DNA from: Omphiscola glabra
Lineage: Eukaryota > Mollusca > Gastropoda > Lymnaeidae
DNA: 64,000 nt
Assembly (NCBI GenBank): GCA_964017045.1
Contig: OZ024810.1
Location: forward strand, 17,975,204-18,039,203
Direction: 5' to 3'
A program made the translations under genes and the position numbers. Each line of letters opens with the position of its first letter. Position 1 is the first letter of the stretch. Below, in pieces: positions 25,036-38,939 of the stretch. The notes under the pieces were generated by a model that worked only from the letters and a program-made list of their open reading frames with translations, was not told the DNA's origin and did no database searches.

Positions 25036-28000
25036 GTGCTGCACGGATGAACCAGTGGCACAGACAGCGAAGCGGCATGGACTGATACATGAGCGGAGGT
25101 ACCACCACCACCACGTCAACCACCACCCCCACCACCATGCCTACCACCTTCACCTCCATCACCACCTCCACCACCACCCCACCACCACCTTCACCACCAC
25201 TCCACCATCACTCCTACCACCTCCACCTCTACCACGCCCATAACAACCACCGCCAGCGCTACCTTCACCACAACCCCCACCGCCACCCTACCACATCTAC
25301 CTCCACCACCACCCCACCACCACAACCCCCTCCACCCCACCACCACACCTACCACCACCACCTTTACCACCAGCCCACCACCACCCCTACCACTCCACCG
25401 ATGCCTCCACCACCACCGCCACCACCACATCGACGACCACCACCCTACCACCTTCACCACCACCTCTACCACCACCGCCATCTCCACTTCCAACTTTAGC
25501 TCAACTGCCACCACCACCCCACAACCACCCTCCACCACTTCACCATGACCCCAACCACCACCCCTACCACCACCCATACGGAGGTACCACCTCCACCACC
25601 CCACCACCATGTCAACCGCCACCCCCACCACCACCTCAACCACCACGTCCACCCCACCACTACCTCAACCACCACCCCACCATCACTCCTACCACCTCCA
25701 CCTCCACCTCTACACCACCGTAACAACCACAGCCACTGATACCTCTACGACCACCCCCACTGCCACCCTACAACATCCTCCTCCACCACCAGCACCTCCA
25801 CCACCACCATACTACCCCCACATCTTCACCACCACCCCCACTCCCACTACCACCATCTTCACCACCACCCCACCATCACCCCCACCACCACCCCTACCAC
25901 CTTCACCAACACCTCCACCACCACCTTCACCACCATCCCACCACCACCCATACCACTCCACCTACACCTCCACCTCCACCTTCACCACCACCGCCATCAC
26001 TAACTCCACCACCACCACCACATCCAACCCACCACCACCCTACCACCTCCACAACCACCTCTACCACCACCTCTACCACCACCTCTACCACCATCGCCAC
26101 CTCCACAATCTCCATCACCACCACCCACACCACCACCTCCACAACCACATCCACAACCACATCCACCACCATCTCCACCACCACCTCCACTACCACCTCC
26201 ACCACAACATCCACCACTACATCCACCACCTTCTGCACCACCACCATGATCCCCACCTCCAACACCACATCCACAACCACCATCATTTCCCTAACATCAT
26301 CTCCACCACCACATCCACCACCAACTCCACCACTACCTCTGTCACATCCATCATCAGCACATCCACCCCACTACTTTCCACACCAGCACATCACTAACAC
26401 CACATCCACCACCACCTACAACACCTGCAACAACTCCACATCTTCCAACACCACCTATTTGTTAGTTTGGGGGTATATTTGTTAGGTTGGGAGTATCCTT
26501 TATTAGGTTGGGGGTATCCATGTTAGGTTGGGGTGTCTTTTTTAGGTTGGGTGGTGACCGGAAGCTGCTTCTCGGGAGCTGGCAAACTGGGTTGCTGGCA
26601 ACCCAGAAGTTGCGATCGGGGTGTCTTTTTTTTGTTTAGGGATTCCTTTTAGGTTCGTGGTGTAATTTTGTATGCTGGGGGTGTCGCCCGGGAACTGGCA
26701 AACGGGAGCTAGCGACCCAGAGCTAGCAATCAGAGCTGGTAACCGGGCTATACTTTGTTAGGTTTGGAGTGCCCTTTGTAGGGTTGGGGTTGTCCTTTTT
26801 ATTTTCGGAGTTGCGTCCGAGAGCTGGCAAACGGGAGCTAGTGATCCGGAACTGGCGATCGGGAGCTGGTGACCGGGCTGTCCTTTGTTAGGTTTGGAGT
26901 GTCCTTTTGTTGGTTGGGGTAAGTCCTTTTTATGTGGGAGGGCGGGCGCCCGGGAGCTGGCAAACGGTAGCCGGTGATCCGGAGCTGGCGATCGGGAGCT
27001 GGTGACCGGGCTGTCCTTTGTTAGGTTTGAAGTGTCCTTTTGTTGGTTTGGGTAAGTCCTTTTTATGTGGGAGGGCGGGCGCCCGGGAGCTGGCAAACGG
27101 TAGCCGGTGATCCGGAGCTGGCGATCGGGAGCTGGTGACCGGGCTGTCCTTTGTTAGGTTTAAAGTGTCCTTTTGTTGGTTGGGGTTGTCCTTTTTATGT
27201 GGGGGGGATGCGCCCGGGAGCTGGCAAACGGTAGCCGGTGATCCGGAGCTGGCGACCAGTAGCTGGTGACCGGGCTACTCTTTGTTAGGTTTGGGGTGTC
27301 CTTTTTTAGGTTAGGGTGTCCTTTGCTTTTACTACATCTGCTACCATCACCTCTTATACTACTACCACCACCTCTTTTACTACCACCACAACCTCCACCA
27401 TCACTCCCACCCAAATCGCCACGTCAACCATCACCTCCATCACCACTTCCACCACTCCCTCCACCATCTTTACCACCACTTCCACCACAAACACCCCCTC
27501 CACCACCACCACCTCACCACCACTTCACCATCAACCACACCACACCACCACCAACTTCAACACAAACCCTACCACCTCCACCAACACTTCCACCACAACC
27601 CCACCACCACCACTCCACCACCACCCACCACTCCTACCACATCCACCACCAACTCCACCTCTACCACCGCCACCACCACCTCCACCATTACCACATCCAC
27701 CACACCACTACCACTCCTACCACATCCACTTCCACCGCCACCACTTCACCTCAACCAGCACCCACCCATCACCACCACCAGCACCACACCCACCACTCCT
27801 CCACGACCTTCACACCACCTTCACCATCACCACCACCACCCTACCACATCCACCAACACCCCTACACCACCTGACCACCTCTACCACACCACCACCTCTA
27901 CCACTCCACCTCCACCACCACCTTCACCACCACCACCGCCACCACGACCTCCACCACCGCCACCACGACCTCCACCACCGCCACCACGACCTCCACCCCA

Positions 28001-29033
28001 CCACCACCCTATCACGTCCACCACCACCTCTACCACCACTGCCACACCACCGCCACCTCCACTTCCAACACCAGCCCAACCACCACCACCACTTTACCAC
28101 CATCCCAACCACCACCCCCACAACCACTACAACACCCCACCACCACCTTCACCACCACCCCACCATCACTCCTACCACCTCCACCACGCCCGTAACAACC
28201 ACCGCCAGTGCTACCTCCACCACCACCGCCACCCTACCACCACCCCACCACCACACCACCACAACCACTCCACCCCACCACCACCCCTACCACCACCACC
28301 TTTAACACCAGCCCACCACCACCGCCACACCACATTGACGACCACCACCCCACCACCACCCTATCACCTCCACCTCCACCACCACCTCTACCACCACTGC
28401 CATCTCCACTTCAAACTTTAGCCCAACCACCACCACCACTTTACCACCACTTTACCACCACTTTACCACCACCACCACCCCACAACCACCCTCCACCACT
28501 TCACCACCACCCCAAGCACCACCCCTACCACCCACCAATACCTCCATCACCACCCCACATCACATCCAGATGGTTCTCCTAGCTGTCAGGTCGAGTTATC
28601 ATGGCAGTTTTTGTTTATCTGGTAAGTCAATTTTTTTTGTAAACAATCATCTTGGGTTATAATCAAATTAAGTATAATTATAAGACAAACTGTTTGTCAT
28701 ACTTTATTAAATAATAGCATACATTGTTAATAAATTTAAATGGGAGCCCTGTAGTGTATGTAGGCATGTAGGTAATTGGTACAATTTTCAAAATGAAGTT
28801 ATAGCTTTGAGATTTAGTTTGATTCGATGGGATCTAAAAAATGTAATTCATTGATACCAAATTTAGTTTTGTTCGTCGATTCTAAAGAAATTTATGATAT
28901 AATTTTGTTTGGAATTATTTGGGATAACTAACTAAAGCAAAAACTGGCAACAGATTTGAGAAAGATTTTTTAAATCGAGCAGTCAATTGAAGTTATTGAT
29001 TCATATAATCAGTTGTTCTTTCCATTCTAATAG
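25036..29033 (+). repeat. Monomer 19: long unit with G-rich island
   Basis: The core is 25036-28621 (3,586 bp) and the spacer 28622-29033 (412 bp). A nearly complete ordinary core body comes first. At about 25578 the words ATACGGAGGTACC restart a second, headless body, which leads into the island at 26458-27325 and a second C-rich tract to about 28550. The restart suggests fusion of two cores at the GGAGGTACC word. Confidence 0.93.
26458..27325 (+). repeat. G-rich island with 133-bp tandem repeat (copy 2)
   Basis: 868 bp. It is almost identical to copies 1, 3 and 4, with scattered substitutions such as TTTTTTTTGTTTAGG near 26627 and GGTTTGGGTAAG near 27045. Its length is far more stable than that of the C-rich tracts on either side. 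Confidence 0.9.
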
Positions 29034-29932
29034 GTGCTGCACAGATGAACCAGTGGCACAGACAGCGAAGCGGCATGGACTGATACATGAGCGGAGGTAC
29101 CACCACCACCAACCCACCACCACGTCAACCACCCCCCCACCACAACGTCAACCACCACCCCCACCACGACGCCTACCACCTCCACCACCTTCACCTCCAT
29201 CACCACCTCCACCACCACCCCACCACCACCTTCACCACCACCCCACCATCACTCCTACCACCTCTACCACGCCCATAACAACCACCGCCAGCGCTACCTT
29301 CACCACCACCCCCACCGCCACCCTACCACATCTACCTCCACTACCACCCCACCACCACAACCACCTCCACCCCACCACCACACCTACCACCACCACCTTT
29401 ACCACCACCCCTACCACCACCCCTACCACCCACCAATACCTCCATCACCACCCCACATCACATCCAGATGGTTTTCTTAGCTGTCAGGTCGAGTTATCAT
29501 GGCAGTTTGTGTTTATCTGGTAAGTCAATTCTTTTTGTAAAAAAATCATCTTGGGTTATAATCAAATTAAGTATAATTATAAGACAAACTATTTATCATA
29601 CTTTATAAAATAATAGCATACATTGTTAATAAATTTAAATGGGAGCACTGTAGTGTATGTAGGCATGTAGGTAATTGGTACAATTTTCAAAATGAAGTTA
29701 TAGCTTTGAGATTTAGTTTGATTCGATGGGATCTAAAAAATGTAATTCATTGATACCAAATTTAGTTTTGTTCGTCGATTCTAAAGAAATGTATGATTTA
29801 ATTTTGGTTGGAATTATTTTGGATAACTAACTAAAGCAAAAACTGTCAACAGATTTGAGAAAGATTTTTTAAATAGAGCAGTCAATTGAAGTTATTGATT
29901 CATATAATCAGTTGTTCTTTCCATTCTAATAG
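29034..29932 (+). repeat. Monomer 20: post-long unit, 486-bp core
   Basis: The core is 29034-29519 (486 bp) and the spacer 29520-29932 (413 bp). About 165 bp are missing near the 3' end of the body. The core is a multiple of three and open from the acceptor-like to the donor-like site in the head frame, so entry and exit phases match (phase 2 at both ends). Units 30 and 41 are the same. The head has TGCACAGATG. Confidence 0.94.
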
Positions 29933-30990
29933 GTGCTGCACGGATGAACCAGTGGCACAGACAGCGAAGCGGCATGGACTGATACATGAGCGGAGGTACC
30001 ACCACCACCACCCCACCACCACATCAACCATCCCCCCACCACAACGTCAACCACCACCCCCACCACCACGCCTACCACCTCCACAACCTTCACCTCCTCC
30101 ACCACCTTCACCACCACCCCACCATTACTCCTACCACCTCCACCTCTACCACGCCCATAACAACCACCGCCAGCGCTACCTTCACCTTCACCACCACCCC
30201 CACCGCCACCCTACCACATCTACCTCCACCACCACCCCACCACCACAACCACCTCCACCCCACCACCACACCTACCACCACCACCTTTACCACCACCACC
30301 CCTAACACTCCACCTATGCCTCCACCACCGCCACCACCACATCGACGACCACCACCCTACCACCTCCACCACCACCTCTACCACCACCGCCATCTCCACT
30401 TCCAACTTTAGCTCAACCACCACCACCACTTTACCACCCCACAACCACCCTCCACCACTTCACCACCACCCCTACCACCACCCCTACCACCCACCAATAC
30501 CTCCATCACCACATCACATCCAGATGGTTCTCTTAGCTGTCAGGTCGAGTTATCATGGCAGTTTGTGTTTATCTGGTAAGTCAATTTTTTTTGTAAACAA
30601 TCATCTTGGGTTATAATCAAATTAAGTATAATTATAAGACAAACTGTTTGTCATACTTTATTAAAATAATAGCATACATTGTTAATAAATTTAAATGGGA
30701 GCACTTTAGTGTATGTAGGCATGTAGGTAATTGGTACATTTTTCAAAATGAAGTTATAGCTTTGAGATTTAATTTGATTCGATGGGATCTAAAAAATGTA
30801 ATTCATTGATACCAAATTTAGTTTTGTTCGTCGATTCTAAAGAAATTTATGATTTAATTTTTTTTTGGAATTATTTGGGATAACTAACTAAAACAAAAAC
30901 TGGCAACAGATTTGAGAAAGATTTTTTTAAATCGAGCAGTCAATTGAAGTTATTGATTCATATAATCAGTTGTTCTTTCCATTCTAATAG
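29933..30990 (+). repeat. Monomer 21
   Basis: The core is 29933-30575 (643 bp) and the spacer 30576-30990 (415 bp). The start has CACATCAACCATCCCCCC. TTCACCTTCACC carries a 6-bp step plus flanking change that makes it 12 bp longer than its partner, unit 31. The following spacer has GAGCACTTTAG and GGTACATTTTTC. Confidence 0.93.
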
Positions 30991-32062
30991 GTGCTGCACG
31001 GATGAACCAGTGGCACAGACAGCGAAGCGGCATGGACTGATACATGAGCGGCGGTACCACCACCACCACCCCACCACCACGTCAACCGCCACCCCCCACC
31101 ACCACGCCTACCACCTCCACCACCTTCACCTCCATCACCACCTCCACCACCACCTCCACCACCACCCCACCACCACCTTCACCACCACCCCACCATCACT
31201 CCTACCACCTCCACCACGCCCATAACAACCACCGCCAGCGCTACCTTCACCACCACCCCCACCGCCACCCTACCACATCTACCTCCACCACCACCCCACC
31301 ACCACAACCACCTCCACCCCACCACCACACCTACCACTACCACCTTTACCACCAGCCCACCACCACCCCTACCACTCCACCGATGCCTCCACCACCGCCA
31401 CCACCACATCGACGACCACCACCCTACCACCTCCACCACCACCTCTACCACCACCGCCATCTCCACTTCCAACTTTAGCTCAACCACCACCACCACTTTA
31501 CCACCCCACAACCACCCTCCACCACTTCACCACCACCCCTACCACCACCCCTACCACCCACCAATACCTCCATCACCACACCACATCACATCCAGATGGT
31601 TCTCTTAGCTGTCAGGTCGATTTATCATGGCAGTTTGTGTTTATCTGGTAAGTCAATTTTTTTTGTAAACAATCATCTTGGGTTATAATCAAATTAAGTA
31701 TAATTATAAGACAAACTGTTTGTCATACTTTATTAAAATAATAGCATACATTGTTAATAAATTTAAATGGGAGCACTGTAGTGTATGTAGGCATGTAGGT
31801 AATTGGTACAATTTTCAAAATGAAGTTATAGCTTTGAGATTTAATTTGATTCGATGGGATCTAAAAAATGTAATTCATTGATACCAAATTTAGTTTTGTT
31901 CGTCGATTCTAAAGAAATTTATGATTTAATTTTTTTTTGGAATTATTTGGGATAACTAACTAAAACAAAAACTGGCAACAGATTTGAGAAAGATTTTTTT
32001 AAATCGAGCAGTCAATTGAAGTTATTGATTCATATAATCAGTTGTTCTTTCCATTCTAATAG
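30991..32062 (+). repeat. Monomer 22: first half of duplicated dimer
   Basis: The core is 30991-31647 (657 bp) and the spacer 31648-32062 (415 bp). Markers are GAGCGGCGGTACC in the head and GTCGATTTATC in the tail. These recur in units 24 and 32. Confidence 0.95.
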
Positions 32063-33360
32063 GTGCTGCACGGATGAACCAGTGGCACAGACAGCGAAGC
32101 GGCATGGACTGATACATGAGCGGAGGTACCACCACCACCACCCCACCACCACGTCAACCGCCACCCCCCACCACCACACCTACCACCTCCACCACCTTCA
32201 CCTCCATCACCACCTCCACCACCACCTCCACCACCACCTTCACCACCACCCCACCATCACTCCTACCACCTCCACCTCTACCACGCCCATAACAACCACC
32301 GCCAGCGCTACCTTCACCACCACCCCCACCGCCACCCTACCACATCTACCTCCACCACCATCCCACCACCACGTCAACCGCCACCCCCCACCACCACGCC
32401 TACCACCTCCACCACCTTCACCTCCATCACCACCTCCACCACCACCTCCACCACCACCCCACCACCACCTTCACCACCACCCCACCATCACTCCTACCAC
32501 CTCCACCTCTACCACGCCCATAACAACCACCGCCAGCGCTACCTTCACCACCACCCCCACCGCCACCCTACCACATCTACCTCCACCACCACCCCACCAC
32601 CACAACCACCTCCACCCCACCACCACACCTACCACCACCACCTTTACCACCAGCCCACCACCACCCCTACCACTCCACCGATGCCTCCACCACCGCCACC
32701 ACCACATCGACGACCACCACCCTACCACCTCCACCACCACCTCTACCACCACCGCCATCTCCACTTCCAACTTTAGCTCAACCACCACCACCACTTTACC
32801 ACCCCACAACCACCCTCCACCACTTCACCACCACCCCTACCACCACCCCTACCACCCACCAATACCTCCATCACCACACCACATCACATCCAGATGGTTC
32901 TCTTAGCTGTCAGGTCGAGTTATCATGGCAGTTTGTGTTTATCTGGTAAGTCAATTTTTTTTGTAAACAATCATCTTGGGTTATAATCAAATTAAGTATA
33001 ATTATAAGACAAACTGTTTGTCATACTTTATTAAAATAATAGCATACATTGTTAATAAATTTAAATGGGAGCACTGTAGTGTATGTAGGCATGTAGGTAA
33101 TTGGTACAATTTTCAAAATGAAGTTATAGCTTTGAGATTTAATTTGATTCGATGGGATCTAAAAAATGTAATTCATTGATACCAAATTTAGTTTTGTTCG
33201 TCGATTCTAAAGAAATTTATGATTTAATTTTTTTTTGGAATTATTTGTGATAACTAACTAAAACAAAAACTGGCAACAGATTTGAGAAAGATTTTTTTAA
33301 ATCGAGCAGTCAATTGAAGTTATTGATTCATATAATCAGTTGTTCTTTCCATTCTAATAG
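32063..33360 (+). repeat. Monomer 23: second half of duplicated dimer, internal body duplication
   Basis: The core is 32063-32945 (883 bp) and the spacer 32946-33360 (415 bp). The body carries a 220-bp internal duplication: CACGTCAACCGCC occurs at about 32150 and again at about 32370. The spacer has ATTTGTGATAAC. Confidence 0.95.
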
Positions 33361-34432
33361 GTGCTGCACGGATGAACCAGTGGCACAGACAGCGAAGCGG
33401 CATGGACTGATACATGAGCGGCGGTACCACCACCACCACCCCACCACCACGTCAACCGCCACCCCCCACCACCACGCCTACCACCTCCACCACCTTCACC
33501 TCCATCACCACCTCCACCACCACCTCCACCACCACCCCACCACCACCTTCACCACCACCCCACCATCACTCCTACCACCTCCACCACGCCCATAACAACC
33601 ACCGCCAGCGCTACCTTCACCACCACCCCCACCGCCACCCTACCACATCTACCTCCACCACCACCCCACCACCACAACCACCTCCACCCCACCACCACAC
33701 CTACCACTACCACCTTTACCACCAGCCCACCACCACCCCTACCACTCCACCGATGCCTCCACCACCGCCACCACCACATCGACGACCACCACCCTACCAC
33801 CTCCACCACCACCTCTACCACCACCGCCATCTCCACTTCCAACTTTAGCTCAACCACCACCACCACTTTACCACCCCACAACCACCCTCCACCACTTCAC
33901 CACCACCCCTACCACCACCCCTACCACCCACCAATACCTCCATCACCACACCACATCACATCCAGATGGTTCTCTTAGCTGTCAGGTCGATTTATCATGG
34001 CAGTTTGTGTTTATCTGGTAAGTCAATTTTTTTTGTAAACAATCATCTTGGGTTATAATCAAATTAAGTATAATTATAAGACAAACTGTTTGTCATACTT
34101 TATTAAAATAATAGCATACATTGTTAATAAATTTAAATGGGAGCACTGTAGTGTATGTAGGCATGTAGGTAATTGGTACAATTTTCAAAATGAAGTTATA
34201 GCTTTGAGATTTAATTTGATTCGATGGGATCTAAAAAATGTAATTCATTGATACCAAATTTAGTTTTGTTCGTCGATTCTAAAGAAATTTATGATTTAAT
34301 TTTTTTTTGGAATTATTTGGGATAACTAACTAAAACAAAAACTGGCAACAGATTTGAGAAAGATTTTTTTAAATCGAGCAGTCAATTGAAGTTATTGATT
34401 CATATAATCAGTTGTTCTTTCCATTCTAATAG
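33361..34432 (+). repeat. Monomer 24: copy of unit 22
   Basis: The core is 33361-34017 (657 bp) and the spacer 34018-34432 (415 bp). It lies exactly 2,370 bp after unit 22 and shares its GAGCGGCGG and GTCGATTTATC markers. Confidence 0.95.
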
Positions 34433-35730
34433 GTGCTGCACGGATGAACCAGTGGCACAGACAGCGAAGCGGCATGGACTGATACATGAGCGGAGGTACC
34501 ACCACCACCACCCCACCACCACGTCAACCGCCACCCCCCACCACCACACCTACCACCTCCACCACCTTCACCTCCATCACCACCTCCACCACCACCTCCA
34601 CCACCACCTTCACCACCACCCCACCATCACTCCTACCACCTCCACCTCTACCACGCCCATAACAACCACCGCCAGCGCTACCTTCACCACCACCCCCACC
34701 GCCACCCTACCACATCTACCTCCACCACCATCCCACCACCACGTCAACCGCCACCCCCCACCACCACACCTACCACCTCCACCACCTTCACCTCCATCAC
34801 CACCTCCACCACCACCTCCACCACCACCCCACCACCACCTTCACCACCACCCCACCATCACTCCTACCACCTCCACCTCTACCACGCCCATAACAACCAC
34901 CGCCAGCGCTACCTTCACCACCACCCCCACCGCCACCCTACCACATCTACCTCCACCACCACCCCACCACCACAACCACCTCCACCCCACCACCACACCT
35001 ACCACCACCACCTTTACCACCAGCCCACCACCACCCCTACCACTCCACCGATGCCTCCACCACCGCCACCACCACATCGACGACCACCACCCTACCACCT
35101 CCACCACCACCTCTACCACCACCGCCATCTCCACTTCCAACTTTAGCTCAACCACCACCACCACTTTACCACCCCACAACCACCCTCCACCACTTCACCA
35201 CCACCCCTACCACCACCCCTACCACCCACCAATACCTCCATCACCACACCACATCACATCCAGATGGTTCTCTTAGCTGTCAGGTCGAGTTATCATGGCA
35301 GTTTGTGTTTATCTGGTAAGTCAATTTTTTTTGTAAACAATCATCTTGGGTTATAATCAAATTAAGTATAATTATAAGACAAACTGTTTGTCATACTTTA
35401 TTAAAATAATAGCATACATTGTTAATAAATTTAAATGGGAGCACTGTAGTGTATGTAGGCATGTAGGTAATTGGTACAATTTTCAAAATGAAGTTATAGC
35501 TTTGAGATTTAATTTGATTCGATGGGATCTAAAAAATGTAATTCATTGATACCAAATTTAGTTTTGTTCGTCGATTCTAAAGAAATTTATGATTTAATTT
35601 TTTTTTGGAATTATTTGTGATAACTAACTAAAACAAAAACTGGCAACAGATTTGAGAAAGATTTTTTTAAATCGAGCAGTCAATTGAAGTTATTGATTCA
35701 TATAATCAGTTGTTCTTTCCATTCTAATAG
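34433..35730 (+). repeat. Monomer 25: copy of unit 23
   Basis: The core is 34433-35315 (883 bp) and the spacer 35316-35730 (415 bp). The one difference from unit 23 that I noticed is G at 32398 against A at 34768. Confidence 0.95.
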
Positions 35731-36796
35731 GTGCTGCACGGATGAACCAGTGGCACAGACAGCGAAGCGGCATGGACTGATACATGAGCGGAGGTACCAC
35801 CACCACCACGTCAACCGCCACCCCCACCACCACGCCTACCACCTCCACCACCTTCACCTCCATCACCACCTCCACCACCACCTCCACCACCACCCCACCA
35901 CCACCTTCACCACCACCCCACCATCACTCCTACCACCTCCACCTCTACCACGCCCATAACAACCACCGCCAGCGCTACCTTCACCACCACCCCCACCGCC
36001 ACCCTACCACATCTACCTCCACCACCACCCCACCACCACAACCACCTCCACCCCACCACCACACCTACCACCACCACCTTTACCACCAGCCCACCACCAC
36101 CCCTACCACTCCACCGATGCCTCCACCACCGCCACCACCACATTGACGACCACCACCCTACCACCTCCACCACCACCTCTACCACCACCGCCATCTCCAC
36201 TTCCAACTTTAGCTCAACCACCACCACCACTTTACCACCCCACAACCACCCTCCACCACTTCACCACCACCCCTACCACCACCCCTACCACCCACCAATA
36301 CCTCCATCACCACACCACATCACATCCAGATGGTTCTCTTAGCTGTCAGGTCGAGTTATCATGGCAGTTTGTGTTTATCTGGTAAGTCAATTTTTTTTGT
36401 AAACAATCATCTTGGGTTATAATCAAATTAAGTATAATTATAAGACAAACTGTTTGTCATACTTTATTAAAATAATAGCATACATTGTTAATAAATTTAA
36501 ATGGGAGCACTGTAGTGTATGTAGGCATGTAGGTAATTGGTACAATTTTCAAAATGAAGTTATAGCTTTGAGATTTAATTTGATTCGATGGGATCTAAAA
36601 AATGTAATTCATTGATACCAAATTTAGTTTTGTTCGTCGATTCTAAAGAAATTTATGATTTAATTTTTTTTTGGAATTATTTGGGATAACTAACTAAAAC
36701 AAAAACTGGCAACAGATTTGAGAAAGATTTTTTTAAATCGAGCAGTCAATTGAAGTTATTGATTCATATAATCAGTTGTTCTTTCCATTCTAATAG
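35731..36796 (+). repeat. Monomer 26: standard 651-bp core
   Basis: The core is 35731-36381 and the spacer 36382-36796 (415 bp). It has CACATTGACGACC where most units have CACATCGACGACC, as in unit 14. Confidence 0.94.
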
Positions 36797-37875
36797 GTGC
36801 TGCACGGATGAACCAGTGGCACAGACAGCGAAGCGGCATGGACTGATACATGAGCGGAGGTACCACCACCACCACCCCACCACCACGTCAACCACCACCA
36901 CGCCTACCACCTCCACCACCTTCACCTCCATCACCACCTCCACCACCACCCCACCACCACCTTCACCACCACCCCACCATCACTCCTACCACCTCCACCT
37001 CTATCACGTCCATAACAACCACCGCCAGCGCTACCTTCACCACCACCCCCACCGCCACCCTACCACATCTACCTCCACCACCACCCCACCACCACAACCA
37101 CCTCCACCCCACCACCACACCTACCACCACCACCTTTACCACCAGCCCACCACCACCCCTACCACTTTACCGATGCCTCCACCACCACCACCACCACCAC
37201 CACCGCCACCACCACATTGACGACCACCACCCTACCACCTCCACCACCACCTCTACCACCACCGCAATCTCCACTTCCAACTTTAGCTCAACAACCACCA
37301 CCACCACCCCACAACCACCCTCCACCACTTCACCACGACCCCAACCACCACCCCTACCACCACCCCTACCACCCACCAATACCTCCATCACCACCCCACA
37401 TCACATCCAGATGGTTTTCTTAGCTTTCAGGTCGAGTTATCATGGCAGTTTGTGTTTATCTGGTAAGTCAATTCTTTTTGTAAACAATCATCTTGGGTTA
37501 TAATCAAATTAAGTATAATTATAAGACAAACTGTCATACTTTATTAAAATAATAGCATACATTGTTAATAAATTTAAATGGGAGCACTGTAGTGTATGTA
37601 GGCATGTAGGTAATTGGTAAAATTTTCAAAATGAAGTTATAGCTTTGAGATTTAATTTGATTCGATGGGATCTAAAAAATGTAATTCATTGATACCAAAT
37701 TTAGTTTTGTTCGTCGATTCTAAAGAAATTTATGATTTAATTTTTTTTTGGAATTATTTGGGATAACTAACTATAAAACAAAAACTGGCAACAGATTTGA
37801 GAAAGATTTTTTTAAATCGAGCAGTCAATTGAAGTTATTGATTCATATAATCAGTTGTTCTTTCCATTCTAATAG
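36797..37875 (+). repeat. Monomer 27
   Basis: The core is 36797-37462 (666 bp) and the spacer 37463-37875 (413 bp). The tail has TTAGCTTTCAGG instead of TTAGCTGTCAGG. The spacer lacks 4 bp (ACTGTCATAC) and has the 2-bp AACTATAAAAC insertion. Unit 34 is its counterpart, and unit 36 shares the tail and spacer markers. Confidence 0.94.
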
Positions 37876-38939
37876 GTGCTGCACGGATGAACCAGTGGCA
37901 CAGACAGCGAAGCGGCATGGACTGATACATGAGCGGAGGTACCACCACCACCACGTCAACCGCCACCCCCACCACCACGCCTACCACCTCCACCACCTTC
38001 ACCTCCATCACCACCTCCACCACCACCTCCACCACCACCCCACCACCACCTTCACCACCACCCCACCATCACTCCTACCACCTCCACCTCTACCACGCCC
38101 ATAACAACCACCGCCAGCGCTACCTTCACCACCACCCCCACCGCCACCCTACCACATCTACCTCCACCACCACCCCACCACCACAACCACCTCCACCCCA
38201 CCACCACACCTACCACCACCACCTTTACCACCAGCCCACCACCACCCCTACCACTCCACCGATGCCTCCACCACCGCCACCACCACATCGACGACCACCA
38301 CCCTACCACCTCCACCACCACCTCTACCACCACCGCCATCTCCACTTCCAACTTTAGCTCAACCACCACCACCACTTTACCACCCCACAACCACCCTCCA
38401 CCACTTCACCACCACCCCTACCACCACCCCTACCACCCACCAATACCTCCATCACCACACCACATCACATCCAGATGGTTCTCTTAGCTGTCAGGTCGAG
38501 TTATCATGGCAGTTTGTGTTTATCTGGTAAGTCAATTCTTTTTGTAAACAATCATCTTGGGTTATAATCAAATTAAGTATAATTATAAGACAAACTGTTT
38601 GGCATACTTTATTAAAATAGTAGCATACATTGTTAATAAATTTAAATGGGAGCCCTGTAGTGTATGTAGGCTTGTAGGTAATTGGTACAATTTTCAAAAT
38701 GAAGATATAGCTTTGAGATTTAGTTTGATTCGATGGGATCTAAAAAATGTAATTCATTGATACCAAATTTAGTTTTGTTCGTTGATTCTAAAGAAAGTTA
38801 TGATTTAATTTTGTTTGGAATTATTTGGGATTACTAACTAAAACAAAAACTGGAAACAGATTTGAGAAAGATTTTTTAAATAGAGCAGTCAATTGAAGTT
38901 ATTGATTCATATAATCAGTTGCTATTTCCATTCTAATAG
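37876..38939 (+). repeat. Monomer 28: apparent recombinant, standard core with pre-long spacer
   Basis: The core is 37876-38526 (651 bp) and the spacer 38527-38939 (413 bp). The core matches unit 35, whose neighbour is also a unit-27 type. The spacer, however, is the special variant (TTTGGCATAC, GGCTTGTAGG) that follows units 18 and 39. This combination suggests a crossover near the core/spacer junction that removed the intervening units. Confidence 0.92.

Larger units (their letters stand above)
12542..28621 (+). repeat. Higher-order repeat 1, 16,080 bp (units 7-19)
   Basis: The boundaries are set at the end of consecutive long cores. The block begins with the spacer following unit 6 and ends with long unit 19. 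It carries a run of four nearly identical 533-bp-core units (units 9-12), with a fifth copy of the same deletion variant as unit 17. It has 13 units, against 10 and 11 in the next two blocks. Confidence 0.85.
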
